Source of the DNA: Tribonema minus
Lineage: Eukaryota > Sar > Xanthophyceae > Tribonematales > Tribonemataceae
Length of the DNA: 64,000 nt
NCBI GenBank assembly: GCA_017506865.1
Contig: JAFCMP010000201.1
Coordinates: 930,001 to 994,000, forward strand
Direction: 5' to 3'
Shown: one piece after another, positions 1-12,800 of the stretch
How the letters are laid out: each line of letters opens with the position of its first letter
How positions within the stretch are numbered: position 1 is the first letter of the stretch
Made by a program: the position numbers and the translations under genes
Notes under the pieces: generated by a model
What the model was told of the DNA's origin: nothing
Databases searched by the model: none
The model's input: only the letters and a program-made list of their open reading frames with translations

Positions 1-358
1 CCTGCTGCATGGAGGTGATATTATTGTTGCGCCTGCTGTCACAGAGTTTCGTAAAACCTGCACCAAAGTGCATCATGATACATGCCCATTACAATGCCCA
101 AGCATCTGAGCATCTGAGCAGCATAATCAAATGCCGTGCCACTAGCTGCGCCTTCAAGCTGACACCAGGTAAATGGCAACAGGTTGGTGCCCTGTGCGTG
201 TCGAGACCTTTGCCATAAATTACGTTGGATGTGATTCATTGTCATGTATGTGCAGATGTCTTGCGTGACCCAACATTAGCCCTAATGCTAACCCTAATGC
301 TGCACAACCAAACACGCACCTATATTCCATTTTCTGTCCCTTTTATTTCTTTCCACAG

Positions 359-3300
359 GGCCAGGCGGGACCCATGACTATATGTTGCCATTTCGGTACA
401 TGGCGTGCAGAGCATCGCCCAGCGGAACGCGCTACAGGATTATATTCTATGATCAGGTGAGCGCTGAAACACTGTGTATAGTGGGTAATGTAATGTATGC
501 ATGTATACACAACGTGTGTGTGTGTGTATTAGGTACCAGGTGAGCTCGAAGAGGTGTGTGTTGCCTAGTGGGCATGCGTGTCATGGCGTGTGTGTGTGTG
601 TGTAGGGTTTGAGTATGTTGTGTTGGTATGACAATGGCAGACGTTGCAAGCAGCCATTGTCGGCCTGGCAGCGCGTCTAGCCTGCCGCATCCTGGCGCTT
701 GCTGACACAAGCGCAGCCTCAAAATCTGGCGTACAAACATATGTTACGGCATCACGCCATACAGTACCTGGTGTTTCTGTGCCTCTACATTTGTTCGATC
801 CGCCACACATGTGTGTACTTGTCGTTTTGTGTCATGGCGCAGTGCATCAAGGCCAAGGTCATCATCAACAATACTGTTTATGGCGCTCTCAAGAACTGAT
901 AAATGTGATCTGCTGTCTGAGGCGCTAGTGCCAATGAAATCCTCATTTTCCTCATTTTCTTGTTCCAACCCCAACTGATTGCGCTGAATGCTGCGCCTCA
1001 TGAATTCACGACAATGTGCAATTTTCTGGTATCGAACACGCGATTATCGCCACAACCTTTGCCAGCTGGTGATGTGCAGTTGGCATCAGGGGCGGTCAGT
1101 TGGCATCAGGCAGTCTGCGGTATGCAACACATGTATGCTGATCATACGTACATGCCCACTACCATCAAATTTTCTTGGCAATGAGCAGCTGGGATCGGGG
1201 CGATCGGCGGTGAGGAATTCTACGGGGGAGCCGCAGGCGGCTACGGCGCCCAGTGTGTGGTACCTCACTGCAGAGCTGCAGGCCATGGTGCAGGTGCGTC
1301 ACCATTTGAAGTTTAAGTTGCAGTCAAGGTTGTTGTTGAAGTATGCGGCTACGGCACCCAGCGTGTGGTACCTCACTGCAGAGATGCAGGCCATGATGCA
1401 GGTGCGTCGCCATTTGAAGTTCGTTTCAGAATTAGAGGTAGAGGTAGGGTTGTGAATTAAATGTTGAGGTATGCGGCTACAGCGCCCAGCTTGTGGCGCC
1501 TCACTGCAGAGCTGCAGGCCATGGTGCAAGCGCGTAACCATTTGAGTTTATAGAGATACTGTAACATGCAAAGGACCAGATGTTCCTACTGTGGCAGAGT
1601 CATGTAAAACGCAGAATGTGTAAAACGCAGAAACAGGGGCATTGATAATCCTGTGTGGGTGTGCGTTGGTGTGACATGAAGCAACTGGTGCCCAAATACC
1701 ACGAAGTTCTTGGCACAGCAGCAGAAGGATTGAGCCCACTGTCGTGCTTCGGAAACTGTGTGCTCCTTCAATGCTGGGGTGTGTGCGCTCACACGTCCTT
1801 GTGAGCGCGTTAGGCGTATGCTACGAAGTTCTCAGCACAGCGGGAGAAGGATTGGGCCCTGTGTCGTGTTTCAACACTGTGCTCCTTCAATGGGGGGCTG
1901 GTGCTCAGACATTGTCGCACGCTCATTTCTTAGTACTTTCTCAAACGTGTGCCAACATGTGTTCTGCCAAGCAGCAGTATCAACAAAAGTATCATAGATG
2001 TGCTGTGCAAGCAAATGTCGCTGTGCTGCATGCAGCTAGGAAAATGTGAGTGCAGTGCAGTTTTGAATTAGCAAATAAGATTTGTATCAACGCACATCAA
2101 TGCACATGTTCTGGGGAGGACGCAAAGGGACGTATTGGAGAAATGGTTGACATGGGCGCACTGGTACAGTATCGCATTTTTACTCGTGCAAATTGTGTGC
2201 AGATTTGGGATTAGGGTCATGATTAGCTAGCTGGTTTCTGAATCTTGCCTTTTTATGATCAGATTGGCAGTTGAAGTTTCACATTGAAGTTTGGCGCATT
2301 GTGCACACGCGCCTCAACAACACGGCCCATGCAGACCCTATTGCCATGATCTGCAAAGCACAAGTACAGCAGTTGCTCGACCTCGAGTTGAGCGATGCGC
2401 ACGTGATTCGATCACACTGTCGCTTTGCACAGCAGCAGCAGCAGCAGTTGCTCAGCAGAGTACAACGATTGTGTACGATTGCGCTCAATTGCGCATTGCA
2501 TAACTCGTCATTCTGTCTGTCGTGTCAGCCAGCAGCAGTAGCTGTTCTGTAGAGTAACGGCGGGTCCTTATCATCATGTCTAGTCCATTGCAATGCACAC
2601 CATGTCAGGATCAGTGGCAATGTCATGGTTCAGCGATGCGGCAATCCTAGCTCAATCTGAGAAAAACCTTCAATGCTAATGCACCTGCAGCATATGCCAT
2701 CCTAGCATTGCTCACCAAATTAAGCCGTGAGTGATGCGTCATGAGGTCGTGCACACAACTCATTGGTGCGTCCTTCAACTTCTTGCGTGCAAACAGGGCG
2801 TCGTTCTACGGAAAAACAGCGGCCCATTCCACTTGCTGGGGCAAGGGTTTGGCGGCCTCATAGCGCTGTCCTACGCTACCACTTATCCGGACTTCACACA
2901 AGAAAAGGTGCGAGATCACGCATTGAATGTACTGACTGTCCAAGCATGCAATGTGCTAGGGTGTTTGCAGCAATTCTACATGTGTGTGTGCAGGGGAGGT
3001 GGGAGACTTTTGCGCCTGTTCAAAAACGAGTTCTGCAGTAGCCTGACAGTTGCGGTGTACACTGGAGAAGGCGCTGTGGTGTTCATTCAGCGGCTACGTG
3101 TAGCTGCTTCGCCTGAGCATTGCAGCAGCCATCTCTAAAACTGCACAAGTAGTGCTGCGACGTATGTTATGGGGGATTCTAACAAGAAACAGGCATGCCT
3201 CACTGAGCTGGAGTGTCACCCATTGAAGTGCTTGTGCACTTGACCTATATTGCCTTATGGTGCAATTTCGCCGATCTGATTGATGACAGTATTGTGCGTG

Positions 3301-6300
3301 GTCGCTTTCATTGCCTGGTATTGAGTAACGCTTCTCTAAATGACACCACTGCTGCCTGTGCTACAAGTTGCGGTGCTTATTCTGCAAGCCTCTGCAAATA
3401 GCGGCGGCTCTTGCATACATGGATACACCAACCGCTTCCTTCACAACCAGAGTAGTAATGCGTATGATATGAAGCCTGCAAACCCCAAATGTTTTGTTTT
3501 GTGGCGTTGCAGATGCCCAGCGTGGTTGAACAGTTGTGTTGCTTCACAACCGGACTAGTCAAGTATATGACATGCAAATACCTACTTATACTCTTCCATG
3601 ATTGCCTCGTTGCTTCACAGATGGCCAGCTTGATACTGGCCAGCCCGGCAGCGCCCAACATGCACAGCGTTGTAGATGGCGTTGTGGCCAACATGAAGGT
3701 ATGTATGTATGTATGTATGTCACCTGCTGCGGTATGCTTCAGAGATGAAGACATGGTTGTGCTGTGTAGACGGTTTGCTGGGTAATTTGCAGGTGCGCTG
3801 TGGGTGCAGCACATGCGTATGCCTTGATGTATTGTTAAAAACTGCATTGCGTACCTCGAAGTATGTTCTAAACTCAGAGGTTGTGCTGTGCTATTGGCAG
3901 TACGACAAAATATCCCTCGACCAAGAGCTGTCACTGTAGTTGATTTAAGATGTCTCGATATATACTGTGTGCAGTTTTACATCTCAAAATTGGTTGTCTG
4001 TGTGGGTTTTACATGGTGAAAGGTGATGCGTCAAATATGTTACGATCTTTTGATTCGTTTCCAAGGGTACTGCATACTTTACATAGAGCGCAAGAACACC
4101 CTAGCCGTACAAGAAGCGCGCGTGGCAACACGCTCATGCCGGCGCTTTTGACATGGCATTGGATGCAGAGGCTCCACCGCATGCATATTTGATGTTGCCA
4201 GTGTATCACATAACACACACAGAACAGCAATACGTACTCACCTATGTGTACGCGCTCTTTGGACGGCTTCTTGTGCGCTGTGCAGGCGCAAATGCCAGCG
4301 CCGTACTTCCAGGTGCTGATGAGTGGGAACACCACCGACCCGGCCTGGGGGGTAAGTTGCTCACCCTAACCCTGACCGCTGTTGCTGTTTTTTGGTACAC
4401 ACATGTGACGCAGTGTGCTATGCTCCAAGGGGCAAGAATAGACTACGTCGAACGTAAACATTGAAGTATTCGCACGAGTAGAAGATGTAGACCTATACTG
4501 CAGCAGTGATAGCCCAGATCGATTACACGTAGTGCGAAACGCCTTAGACCCAGTCTTAACCGGATTCGACCAAAGGCCACATTCCCGAGTATGTTCTGGC
4601 AGTTGTCTTAACCGGCACTGCTTTTGCTCGAGCTCATCACTACTTCGTGCCTCGCGGGCGTCGCGCGCACCTCTTCCTCCAATCAGAAGCCTCTGTTCGC
4701 GACCTTTGGTACACGTCAGGTCCCCAGAGCCTGTTTACCCAATTTAGCTTGCCTTTCGTTGCTGTACTTTGTTTACAAGATTTGAGCGCAAGTACTCGGC
4801 CACGTCAACACGAGAAAGGCAACTTCCTCATGTTCGGTCCCCCATGTTCGCTGGGCGTACCCGGTTAAGACTGGGTCTTACAGGTGATTGCCGCTGTTGA
4901 CATTGCAACAGTGCTCAACGCATGACTGTATGTTGGCAGGCATCAGGCATGGCACTACATAGCACCATTTGTTAACTGCCAGGATCGGATTCTGACATAA
5001 GCAACAGAGCCAGCTAGCGGGGAACGGACGGTCAGGTTTGGAGTGCCATTGTATGTGCATCTGCAATATACTAAAAAATGCAAACACCTTTTATGCCTGA
5101 ACATGTGTGTACATGTGCTGTTCATCAGAGCTGTGGTGAAGCAGTCTAACCCTAACCCTAACCCTAAGCAGCAAACACAAGCAAGTTATGCATGTAGCTG
5201 CTAATTTAATGACATAGTGCGCCACGCGTGTCTGACGCCTGCACGCACAGGCAGCGCTGCTCAACTGCAAGAATGTCCGCGAAGGTCAGAGTGTTTATCA
5301 ATCACAGGCAAGGGCGCACTGCAATCAGCACTGATCAAGCAAACCAATTGCGCACAGTCAGCACGCACACTGTTGTTCAGCCTTACTAAAGCAGACCAGC
5401 TGCACACAAAGCAGGCACACGTTGCAAACACGAACCTGCATCCTGCATTACAACTTCAACTTTGAGCCCCTCGCCCCCCCCCACCCCACCCCCCATTGAC
5501 CCCCCTCGCAGGCGGCGCTGGCCAACTACAACAACCTCATGGTGCTGCGGCTCACGCCAACGCCGGACTGCGTGCTGAGCACTGTTGCTGGCAGCAGCGA
5601 CGCCATGCGCACTGCGCTGTGGGGCCACCAGCCGTGGCAGCTCACGGGGAACGCGGCGCGGACCGATCTCAAGCGCGACCTGCCGCGGGTGCGTCACTTC
5701 TTCAACCACAAACTTCAACCCCATTCCTGACCTTAACGTACCCTTACTGCTGACCTCCAGCGCGCCGGTGCGCCGCTGTTGAATCAGCAAACTTCAAATA
5801 CACCCTGATCTATCTATAGCCGTGGCAGCTCACGGGCAACGCGGCGCGGACCGATCTCAAGCGCGATCTGCCGCGGGTGCGTCGCTTCTTCAACCACAAA
5901 CTTCAACTCGAACCCTGACCTGCTGATGCATATCGCATGCGCACCTTGTTGCGGGGGCGTCTGTGATTTTTGAGTAAACTTCAGCTCTAACCCTGGCCTT
6001 AACCGACCTCAAGCGCAATCTGCCGCGGGTGCGTCTATTCTACATCAGTAAACCTCAACCCTACCTTGACCCAGCCGTAATGCTGACCTCAAGCGCGATC
6101 TGCCACGGGTGCATCACCACTGAATTAAGAAACTTCAACCCTAACTATCTCCAACCTCCATCAACAAACTTCGGCCCCAACCCTGGCCTTCTGAAGTCGT
6201 GGCAGCTCACAAAAATCGCATTGCGGGCCAATCTGGAGCACGATCTGCTGTGAGTGCGGCACTGCGCAAGAGTGAACTTCAATCCTGTACTTTACCAAAC

Positions 6301-8172
6301 CCTAGCCCTGATGCTGTTGCGCTTGTGGCCAGTGTGGCCTTTACCTTGAGGTGTTGTTTCCTCATGCTTAGTATGCGTCACTCGCTGAATGTATTGCCCA
6401 CTTGCGGTCAGCGTTGGGCCCACGGGTGCTAATAATGGTTGCTGCATGCGTGTCCATAGTTCATACCATGTCATTTCAGTGCTCACGTCAACTGTGCGTA
6501 GTGCCTCTGAACCCTCTGTTGCGCAGATTTTGGTGCCGGTGTATGCGTACATTGGGCAGTACGACGAGTACCCGCAATCCATCCTTACAGATCTCAGGTG
6601 AGCACTGCCACACTACAGCACTGCTCAGCTCCATTCACAGCTACACTCAGCATTGAGACCTCGGCAGTGGTGCATGACAGCAGTCCGACGGCTGCTGACA
6701 CGACAGTGTTGTTGTGTTCACATGCGCACCGCCATGATAGTTTTTTGCTAAACCATCGAAGTTGTGCCTGTGTCACATGGTGATGAACATGATGAAAGGT
6801 GCCAATGTTGTGCAATGAAAGACAGCTCTGGCCTTCTGTTGCAGGGCTAGCATACCACATGCGGTTTTGTATCTACGACCACTTCGACATGTTGATGTCA
6901 AATGGCTGCTGTGCCTACTTCAGAAGTATGTATAAGACCCTGTGAAATGTGTGAGCTTTTACGGCTTCTTTGCTGAAACCCTGCAGCTGCAGTGACTGAG
7001 CTTGTGCAGTTCACCAAAAACCCCACTGGGCACAGTCTTGGACACACCTTCAGTTTTGGTGTTACGATTGTGCACAATCTAGAATTTCATACTGCTGTAC
7101 TTTTGAAGTATTTCTGAGCAAGGTAGCCCTCATGTGTTGGCTGTTGCAGCGGCGGCATCATGTATTGGTGGTATGGTCGTGCATTACATGGTCTTTGACA
7201 GTCATAATGTTGACATGATGGCCCCCTTGCTGTGGCTTTGTTTCAGCGGCGGCACCACACACATCCCCTGGATCCACACGGAGGTCGTTCCTGATGCAGG
7301 GCACCTCACACACATAGACAACTTTGCCTACGTCTACAGGTGAGTCTGGGGGCAGTGCTCAGTCCACTGCGCATTATCGCAGCGCTCTCAACTCATATCC
7401 GCACCGCTCTCAACTCATTTCCGCAGTCAAACTTGCCCATGTCGCATGTGGAAAGAGAAGGTGTTATAGTTATGAGGTAGCCCTAAGATGAGTTAATGCT
7501 AAGGGTATGGTTCACTAATGCGCAAACAGGCCTGAAATCGCTGGCATTTGGCAAACACCACCGTGCGTGCACTGGCTTTCAATCGCCTTGAGCACCTGTC
7601 TCAAGTCCAAGGCTGGCTATTTCATGACGGACATTGATGGCAGAACATGATTTGGCGCGTGACCATGACTTCTGCATCCACCATGGCAAGGACAACGACT
7701 GACGATGCCCTTCATTTCTGCATACATACGTCAAGAACAAGAACTGACAATGCCATCTTTGTGCGTGCCTCGCTACAGCGGCCTGAACAAGTGGTTGGAT
7801 GATACCGACAGCCAACCCTACTTCCAGGTCCTGTTTGGCAAGAACGGCGAGTACTACCGCCCAGATGCGGAAGACGAACATTCCCTCCAATACCAAGCTT
7901 CAGAGGCTATCACTGGGCCTTCCGGTCACGCTGCTGCGCAAACCGCCGCTGCTGCCGGCGCGCGTGCGCACCACAGCGAACGAGAAGGGGGGTTTGGGGA
8001 GGCGCAACGGGGGTGGGGGGCGGCAATTTCGAGCTGGAAAACGGGGGCGTGGTGTGTCGCTCTGCTGGCGGCAGTCGTGGGGGCGGCGGCGGCTGGCTAC
8101 AGGCAGTCGCGGTGGCGACAGCAGTGCTCAGCACGGCGGCCGCAGCAGCCATACGTGGTTATCGAGGCATGA
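359..8172 (+). CDS. Proline iminopeptidase-like alpha/beta hydrolase (5' partial)
   Basis: Exons I can join in phase: 359-456, 1189-1293, 2797-2907, 3621-3698, 4286-4351, 5512-5688, 6527-6597, 7247-7339, 7779-8172 (stop), about 397 residues; the first exon lies before the window. Seen: oxyanion motif GPGGTHDY, then FYDQLGSGRS, the nucleophile elbow GQGFGG, LILASP, LWGHQPWQLTG, the acid region GQYDEY and DAGHLTHID with the catalytic His. This order is that of proline iminopeptidases (S33), which release N-terminal Pro from peptides. The elbow is normally GxSxGG, but here the nucleophile position is Gly, so classical catalysis is doubtful. After the domain end (LNKWL) comes an Ala/Gly-rich tail with one hydrophobic segment (WCVALLAAVVGAAAAGY) and a basic stretch, suggesting a membrane anchor. 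Converges with the next gene. The family call is firm; the activity is not. Confidence 0.8.
1237..1546 (+). repeat. Three tandem copies of an exon 3' end with its donor
   Basis: The end of exon 1189-1293, starting at GCGGCTACGGCGCCC and running through the donor into the intron, recurs from about 1345 and again from about 1473. The second copy keeps a GT donor (CAG/GTGCGT). The third has changed to GCGCGT and lost it. Periods are about 108 and 128 bp. Confidence 0.8.
4547..4877. mobile_element. MITE with TTA target duplication (PIF/Harbinger-like)
   Basis: A 331 bp segment inside an intron is bounded by terminal inverted repeats GACCCAGTCTTAACCGG (4547-4563) and its exact reverse complement (4861-4877). 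Both ends are flanked by TTA (4544-4546 and 4878-4880). A 3 bp TWA duplication is typical of PIF/Harbinger elements. No transposase ORF fits inside, so this would be a non-autonomous copy. The superfamily call rests only on the TTA. Confidence 0.7.
5146..5167. repeat. Interstitial telomere-like (CCCTAA)n
   Basis: Three to four perfect CCCTAA units lie within an intron of the hydrolase gene, far from any chromosome end visible here. Confidence 0.85.
5627..6260 (+). repeat. Degenerate tandem copies of the exon 5512-5688 3' end
   Basis: The end of the exon (GCCGTGGCAGCTCACGGG ... CTGCCGCGG/GTGCGT) recurs at about 5820-5885. Shorter forms follow near 6004-6032 and 6083-6112, and a diverged longer form at 6193-6255. 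Most keep the CTGCC(G/A)CGGGTGCGTC/ATC donor context and the following CTTCAACC stretch. They look like leftovers of serial duplication into the intron. Confidence 0.8.
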
Positions 8173-9890
8173 TGAAAGTCGTTGCGATGCTGACAGGGAA
8201 GGGGGGAAGGGGGGGAGGGGTACAACAGGTGGGGAGCGTTGCTGCCTGTAGCTGAGCCCTGACACGGGCCTGGTGCCCCATTGGGCCCGTCGCTGGCTCG
8301 GCGCAGCAGCAGCGCAGTGCTAAGCAAAAGCGAGTGCGCAGCTCAGTACGGGGGCATAAGAAAGCAGCGCCAGGGCGCGAAATCACAGTCTGTAGGAGTT
8401 GGCCATGCGAGACGGCCGCATGGGTAGGCCCCGGAGCTGCCCTGCTGCGTCGCTTGCGCTTGCGCTGCCTTTCGGCGGCCGGCGTGTTGAATGGCCATGG
8501 AGATGCAAGGTTCTGTGCAATGTCTGTGTGTGTGCTGCTGTTGCGCACACTGTGATGACGCAGGCTACGCATGTATTGGAATGCCTGACTTGGTTCGTGT
8601 GTAGGTCTCGCTCTGCTGATTTCTTGTCCTGCTAACTGCGGCGGTTGCCAGGGTTGCACTTGATCAGGTGTGTGCACGGGTTGCAAAGGCCCTTTGTTTT
8701 TGGACTGCAAATCCGCTCATCAGGATCAAGTGCTATGTAGCATGTCTTTGTGGGCATGGCTGAGTCAAGAGAGGTGGGTGGACTAGACGCTGCTTACGAG
8801 GTGCATAGGAACTTGTCAATGTGCAATGTCATTGCATAAATCATGGTGGAGCAAGAGGATCTCAGCCAAGTCCCTCTTAAAGGGTCGTGACGCCCTAAGG
8901 AGTGATGATGGAAATGCATATGCTTGGGGGCATCTGGTCCGATCTGAGGACATGGTTGCCATCTGGTACAGGAGCCATACTATACATCACGGTGACTGCA
9001 GTCATTGGTGTAGGTAGGTAGCTGCTTTCAAGTGAACCTCGGACTCTATGCAATGCACAGAGCTCATGGTCTACAAGAAGCCCTGGAAAGTCATGAAATG
9101 TCAGCTTTGTCCATGTCAAGCGCCCTGCAGCTTGTGGAAAGTTACTGATGCCTACAATGATGAAGCCATTGATACCAGCACCCATAACATACACATGCAC
9201 CTGTGCAATGGCAATGCATTTGGCTATGAGCGTTGAAGGACATACACGTGACATCAACATATGTTTTTATCATATCAACGGTGCATGTGCATGAACAAAC
9301 GCACTGCTGCCATTCCCTGCACCAACAAGCCATGACAGTAGGTCCCATCTGCTTTGGCCGTGATCACATGCAGTGCCTCCAGGGTTTGATGAGCAACACC
9401 ACAGCACAGCAGAGCCGGTGTGTCCATGCAGAGCAAGCCGTTTTTCGTATTACAGATAAACGCGCACGACATCCCTACTTGGAAGGATAAGCCACGCAAG
9501 GAACATGAGCCAATCACTAACCAGTAGAAGAGTATACGGCGCTCTCTGTGTGTAGAAGACACAAGATGCGCACTGTGTGTCACACAGTTTCTCCAGTGCC
9601 AGTAAGTCCGCTGTACTTTGCCTTTCACAACTGCATTTGCGTTTGCTCTCTCATAACGCATTCTTGCTGCTCTTCTTACAAGCCACCCCGTCCCTCCCTC
9701 CCTCATGCACAACGGGATACCAACTTGCAAACGAGGGCGTGAGCGAAACTGTTCTTGGACAACCCTGCTTCACCGACGATGGAAGCGCCGCTGTTGCTAA
9801 TGCACCGATAGACTGGCGAGACGCATGCAACCAATCGCCCAAAGGCGCCCGGTCGTGCACCGCCACTTGCAACCCCAGAGCAAGATTGAT
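8173..9890. other. Intergenic region between convergent genes
   Basis: This region separates the stop codons of two convergent genes. It holds several short ORFs of skewed composition, G-rich tracts at 8200-8220 and no recognisable gene, RNA or terminator. I see no homology signal in either strand. Confidence 0.5.
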
Positions 9891-12800
9891 CTACACCGCC
9901 TCAGTTCTCAATGGTGACCCCAGTGCGAACACGGTGCTGCCAGTGCCGCCGCCGCTGCTGCCAGCGCTGCTGCTGCCGTTTGGCATCGGCGGCAGAGCTG
10001 TGTCCAGCGGAGCACTGCTGCGCTCCCCGTCAGTGCCGCCGGCATAGCTGCTGCCAGTGCCATGCGCTGCGGGCTCACCGCTGCTGCCGCCGCCGCCGCT
10101 GCTGCCACTGCCGCCATTGCTGCCGTTGCCGCTGCTGCCGCCGCCGCCGTTGCTACCATTGCCGCTGCTGCCGCCGCCGCCGTTGCTGCTATTGCCGCTG
10201 CTGCCACCGCTGCCACCGCCGCCGGTGCCTGCACCATAACTGCCCCCACCGCTTCCAGAGTCACCTTGCTGACCCCCACCTCCGCTGCCCATGCTGCCAC
10301 TGCTGGCCCACTGCTGCAGCTGCAGCTGCTGCTGCCGCAGTTGCGCCATGTGCTGGTGGAGGTAGTAGGGTTGCTGCTGCTGCTGCTGCTGCTGTTGCGG
10401 GTGTTGCGCAGCGAATGGCGACGTCGCAAACATGTGTCCAGGGGTCGGCTCAGATGCGTAACTGACGCTGCCTCCGCCGCCGCCGCCGGCGCCGCTTGCG
10501 CCTTCCCTGCCATTCCCCCTGGCGGCATCACCTGCCCAATACGACTCTGTCAGGCTGGACGGTGGGCTGCGAAAAGCAGTGCTGGTGCCTGCGATACCTA
10601 CACCGGTGCGCCCGCTGCCGCCGCCGATGTTGCTGACTTTTGCATCCAAGAGAGTGAAAAGGGACAGGCATGCCAGTGAGGCGTGAGCAGGACAGAACAG
10701 AGCGCGCAGTGACTGTAAGTGCATGAAAGCGAGATTGCATATTGTCATACACAATTAACACACTAAGATGTACTGCTACGCGACATCACCGCAGACGAGT
10801 GCAACCACTTCTGAGCAAAGTGCACTGTGATAGCTTCTTGAAGTATGGCTGTGTGCCAACTCACTATTAAGCAATGCAAGATTGAGTTTACTGCACCAGT
10901 CGCATCATGTGTTTTTTGCCCTCATGGTGTCCTGCACTGTGTTTCATCGATGTCTGTGCTCCGCTGTCTTGAAGTGATATGCGGTAGTAAGATGATTTCT
11001 TTTGCCGACTGCTGTTAGTTGTGGACCTCTGTTTGCTTTCTACAGTGCACTTCCAATCAGAAACTTTACAAGCCATTGGACTGGCGCAGTATATACACAC
11101 GCTTCCGTCAATTACCCGCTGGACACTGCGGATGCTTTTCCAATACGCATGCGTCCCCACTGAACTCCACTTCTCCAGTGGGCATTGGTTAAATGACTGA
11201 TGCGACGATTCCACATGGTGCACGTTGTGTCGAGGCAATTTCCCTGTGCACTGTACATACATACATACATACAACAATACTGTTGGACTATCGAACTCTA
11301 CGTACGACGATGATACTGGACTATCGAGGGCGGCTGTCACGCACCGACCCAACCTGTGGTCACGCGTGCCTCGTTGTGCAACACGGTCAGTATTGTCGCC
11401 TTACCCTGCTGCCATCCTGCAGAGCCAGTATCGCTAGCAGCGCATATTGCTCCTGTTGCACACCAGTATTCAGCACCAAACCATACTCCTCAAGTACAGC
11501 GCTATGGGTATTTGCCAATGAGCATCGATACACTTTGTCAACGTAAAGGCACTGGCGGCAAGCCTCATGTCGATGATCTGGGTGGGCCTTTTCGCGTCTC
11601 AAGCAAGAACCAAACAAAAGTAAAAGCACCATCTTACAGTGCACTTCAACTTCAACTTCAATATACAGCCATGTGACGCTCACCCTTCTTTGCCCGCAGC
11701 GGCGGTATCCGAATGCGCTCTGCATCTGTGCCACCCCCCCCCATCAGCCCTCCTGCCCCCAACGCTGGCTGATAGTTGTGACTGTCCAGTTCTGACAGCG
11801 ACTCCTGTGCACGCATGCGAGCCGGCTCCTCCATTTCAATCTGTCCCTCCAAGCCCTGGCACAGACAAATCAATGTGACAGCGTCAGCGCTGAAGAAGAG
11901 TATGAAGGGTGCATCGCCATGGCAGTGGCAGCAAGGGAAGCGCAGTCATGAAGAATTCATTGAGGGCTTCCTTTGAGACAAGCGGCTGTTGAGCACGCAC
12001 CACCAGCGAACTGTTCCATATAGTTTAAAAAGGTTGTTGAAGGCTGCCACCATACAGTTGAAAAAGATGTGCTGAAATCAAACCACAAAGCGGATGAAAA
12101 AGAGGGCGCAGTGCGCGCTGATAGCCTTCTCAACTTCAACTTCAACAAAGGATGGGCGCCGGCTGGATTGTGCCGGTCGTAGCTCGGTCGCCCTACATGG
12201 ACGAATGGTAGTGTTGCTGCAGCTCACTCAGTCTGTCACACATCTGCTGCAGACACTCAGAACTTTCTTGAAGGATTGACCCTCAAACTACGCGGTACAC
12301 AGGCATAGGCTTGGAATCGCCTGAGCACATTCATGCAGGTAATACAGGCGCTGCCTGCTGCACTTCTTTCTGTGAGTACGTACAGCACAATCCTGTGTGC
12401 AGTGCGCTGCTACAGGCATTGCCATCCGCTGCAAGGGTGAGCCCCCAAAGATGGCACACAGATTGCGGTTCAACTTCAACAATTCTGTCCTGAGCACCTG
12501 GGACTAACAAAAAAACAGTATTACCTGAGCGCTTTCGTAGAGGTGCTGCAAGCCGCGCTTCTGCCCCGCCGCCATGTGCTCCGCCTGCTGCATCTGCAGG
12601 TGCTGCAGCAGCCGCTGCTGCATCGCCTGCTGCTGAGCGTAGTCGTACGCCCCCGCAAACCCCCCAGCCCCCGCCCCCCCGCTCACATCATACCCCCCAC
12701 CCTGCTGCTCCCCCACGTAGGGCCTCCTCCCCGCATGCGTGGGAAACTGAGAAAACGCCGGAGAGTTGGTATCAGCGCCCCCATTGGTGGCAGGAGCACT

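Noticed and set aside
1-358. First exon of the hydrolase gene in the leftmost 358 bases
   Set aside because: No segment ends in an HG motif with a phase-1 donor; the 5' exon is probably outside the window.
9911-10679. Long plus-strand ORFs rich in Arg/Cys or Ala opposite the Gln/Gly-rich exon
   Set aside because: They are frame shadows of GCC/CTG triplet repeats; only the minus-strand frame continues in phase into neighbouring exons.
12187-12256. A short minus-strand exon (CLQQMCDRLSELQQHYH) between exons of the regulator-like gene
   Set aside because: Its exit phase does not fit the next exon, whereas skipping it gives a perfect phase match; it may be an alternative exon but is not supported.
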